Shown: positions 5,770-6,318 of the stretch, one piece after another
Numbering within the stretch: the first letter of the stretch is position 1
Layout of the letters: the number at the start of each line of letters is the position of its first letter
Assembly (NCBI GenBank): GCA_028690255.1
Contig: JAQVBP010000114.1
Coordinates: 3,277-9,594, forward strand
Direction of reading: 5' to 3'
DNA length: 6,318 nt
DNA from: Methanosarcinaceae archaeon
Lineage (GTDB): Archaea; Halobacteriota; Methanosarcinia; Methanosarcinales; Methanosarcinaceae
The notes under the pieces: model-generated
What the model was told of the DNA's origin: nothing
Databases searched by the model: none
Seen by the model: the letters and a program-made list of their open reading frames with translations, nothing else
Position numbers and translations under genes: made by a program

Positions 5770-6079
5770 GAAATCAATGAACAATTACAGGAAATTGGGT
5801 TTGATTCGTAAAAATCAGGGGCCTGGCTGAAGTTGGATAAATTTACATCTAAAAACCGGCATCCGGCGTTAAAGGCCCGGCAAGCCTGGGGCAACATAAA
5901 AAATATTTCCCCGGATGTGGCGAAAAATGTTTGAATCCCCTGGCCCGGATTTTTGAATTGAACTTCTTTTGTTTTACCGGAACATGGTTGATTTTTGTTG
6001 TTCAGAAAACCCGGGCCCTTTCCGGCCGACGCAGGAGGCCGGACGTTTCAGGAATGATGCAAAATAAATGCATCCTTTT
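5755..6079. repeat. Imperfect direct repeat unit, copy B (about 325 bp, non-coding)
   Basis: This is the second copy of the unit at 5312-5631, offset by about 443 bp at its left end and 448 bp at its right end. It keeps all conserved blocks, including the CTCGAAATC start block (5767-5786), GGGTTTGATTCG, AACATAAAAAATAT, and the hairpin with loop GACGCAGGA plus GTTTCAGGAATGATG (6022-6059). Between the blocks it is clearly diverged, showing that the duplication is not recent. The TATA-like string of copy A is weaker here (CATCTAAAAA). Reading frames across it are short and not shared with copy A. Confidence 0.85.
6022..6042 (+). other. Conserved hairpin in repeat copy B
   Basis: CCGGCC and GGCCGG form a 6-bp stem over the loop GACGCAGGA, the same loop as in copy A (5580-5588). 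Sequence before and after the hairpin differs more between the copies than the hairpin itself, pointing to selection on this element. Confidence 0.6.
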
Positions 6080-6085
6080 GAACCA

Positions 6086-6107
6086 CTGTTTTATGTGGCA
6101 AAAACAG
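6086..6107 (+). terminator. Hairpin just beyond repeat copy B, possible transcript end
   Basis: CTGTTTT (6086-6092) and AAAACAG (6101-6107) pair perfectly around an 8-base loop. An alternative CCAC/GTGG pairing overlaps it. Only a three-base T-run follows, so it is weak as a terminator, but it marks the right edge of the repeated region. Confidence 0.3.
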
Positions 6108-6192
6108 CATCTTTAAAAATGGTTTGGGTAGGAAATATCCCCACCGAAAGCAGTTTCCATCTCCGATTTATATGTCCGGAACTCCATTATAG

Positions 6193-6318
6193 TGAACTAC
6201 CCCTGAGCTAAAGACTCAGGGGCTTCTTGGTTCATTCCTCCCTCTAGTGAGGGCAAGTCCCCAAGCTCTTCCCCGCGTTCCGCAGGTGTTACAATCCAAT
6301 CAGATTTTGATCAATAAG
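6193..6318 (-). mobile_element. Right end of an IS200/IS605-type (TnpB) element, body outside the window
   Basis: CCCCTGAG (6200-6207) and CTCAGGGG (6215-6222) form a perfect 8-bp stem with a 7-base loop. It is flanked by TGAAC (6193-6197) and GTTCA (6230-6234), which pair as an outer stem. A second hairpin CCCTC-TAGT-GAGGG lies at 6240-6253. Subterminal hairpins of this kind, next to a tnpB tail, are typical of the right end of IS200/IS605 elements, where the 3' end of tnpB overlaps the guide (omega) RNA scaffold. The element would extend past the right edge, with its end near 6193. No target duplication is expected for this family, and the exact boundary cannot be set from one end. Confidence 0.6.
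6197..6310 (-). pseudogene. tnpB: C-terminal tail of a TnpB-like protein, probably broken
   Basis: On the minus strand a frame of 37 codons ends with TAG at 6199-6197. It reads SKSDWIVTPAERG, then EELGDLPSLEGG, then MNQEAPESLAQG. The ending with MNQEAP followed by a few residues and a stop inside a GC-rich hairpin is a recurring feature of TnpB proteins of IS200/IS605 elements; TnpB is an RNA-guided nuclease. The frame is closed by TGA at 6313-6311, only a few bases from the window edge. Either the gene has a frameshift or nonsense change, or only this tail remains. The zinc-binding and RuvC regions are not in the window, so the call depends on the tail and the hairpin. Confidence 0.5.

Noticed and set aside
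5664..5897. 77-codon minus-strand frame across the spacer and copy B
   Set aside because: Not shared with copy A, spans two hairpins, no ribosome site and no recognisable protein pattern.
5312..6079. CRISPR array
   Set aside because: Only two long imperfect copies, with no short identical repeats or regular spacers.
5931..6116. 61-codon plus-strand frame in copy B with a TTG start
   Set aside because: The matching part of copy A is interrupted by stops, and the frame runs through the conserved hairpin with no sign of protein-level conservation.

Overview
The window looks like chromosomal DNA of a methanogenic archaeon close to Methanosarcina. The evidence is a full-length archaeal topoisomerase VI B subunit with the C-terminal immunoglobulin-like extension known from Methanosarcina, a stand-alone Lrp/AsnC ligand-binding (RAM) protein, split MgtE-type membrane proteins followed by a PhoU/TrkA-C protein, and very AT-rich spacers with archaeal TATA-like boxes. 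The genus is inferred by recognising the proteins; no search was run.

Left part (1-2365, all on the minus strand): the first 8 codons of top6A, directly abutting the stop codon of top6B (25-1893); a 241-bp spacer; then a 76-residue RAM-domain protein (2135-2365). top6B and top6A encode the two subunits of the A2B2 type IIB topoisomerase and are evidently co-transcribed.

Middle part (2568-5188, plus strand): two adjacent genes, each encoding one MgtE/SLC41-type membrane domain of about five helices without the N-terminal and CBS domains of bacterial MgtE. An AT-rich spacer of 216 bp follows, then a 399-residue soluble protein made of two copies of a PhoU-like helical domain plus an RCK_C (TrkA-C) domain. 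The natural reading is a two-subunit divalent-cation transporter or channel with a separate cytosolic ligand-sensing regulator.

Right part (5189-6318): more than 1 kb without a credible protein gene, but not featureless. A terminator-like hairpin encloses the stop codon of the regulator gene and long T-tracts follow. Then come two imperfect direct copies of a roughly 320-bp non-coding unit (5312-5631 and 5755-6079), separated by a spacer with two perfect 7-bp hairpins. Strictly conserved blocks, including a GC-rich hairpin with an identical loop, suggest a duplicated structured RNA or a non-autonomous repeat family. This is the least explained part of the window. At the right edge lies the 3' end of an IS200/IS605-type tnpB reading frame (minus strand) with the 8-bp subterminal hairpin of such elements; the element continues outside the window and an in-frame TGA near the edge suggests that it may be decayed.
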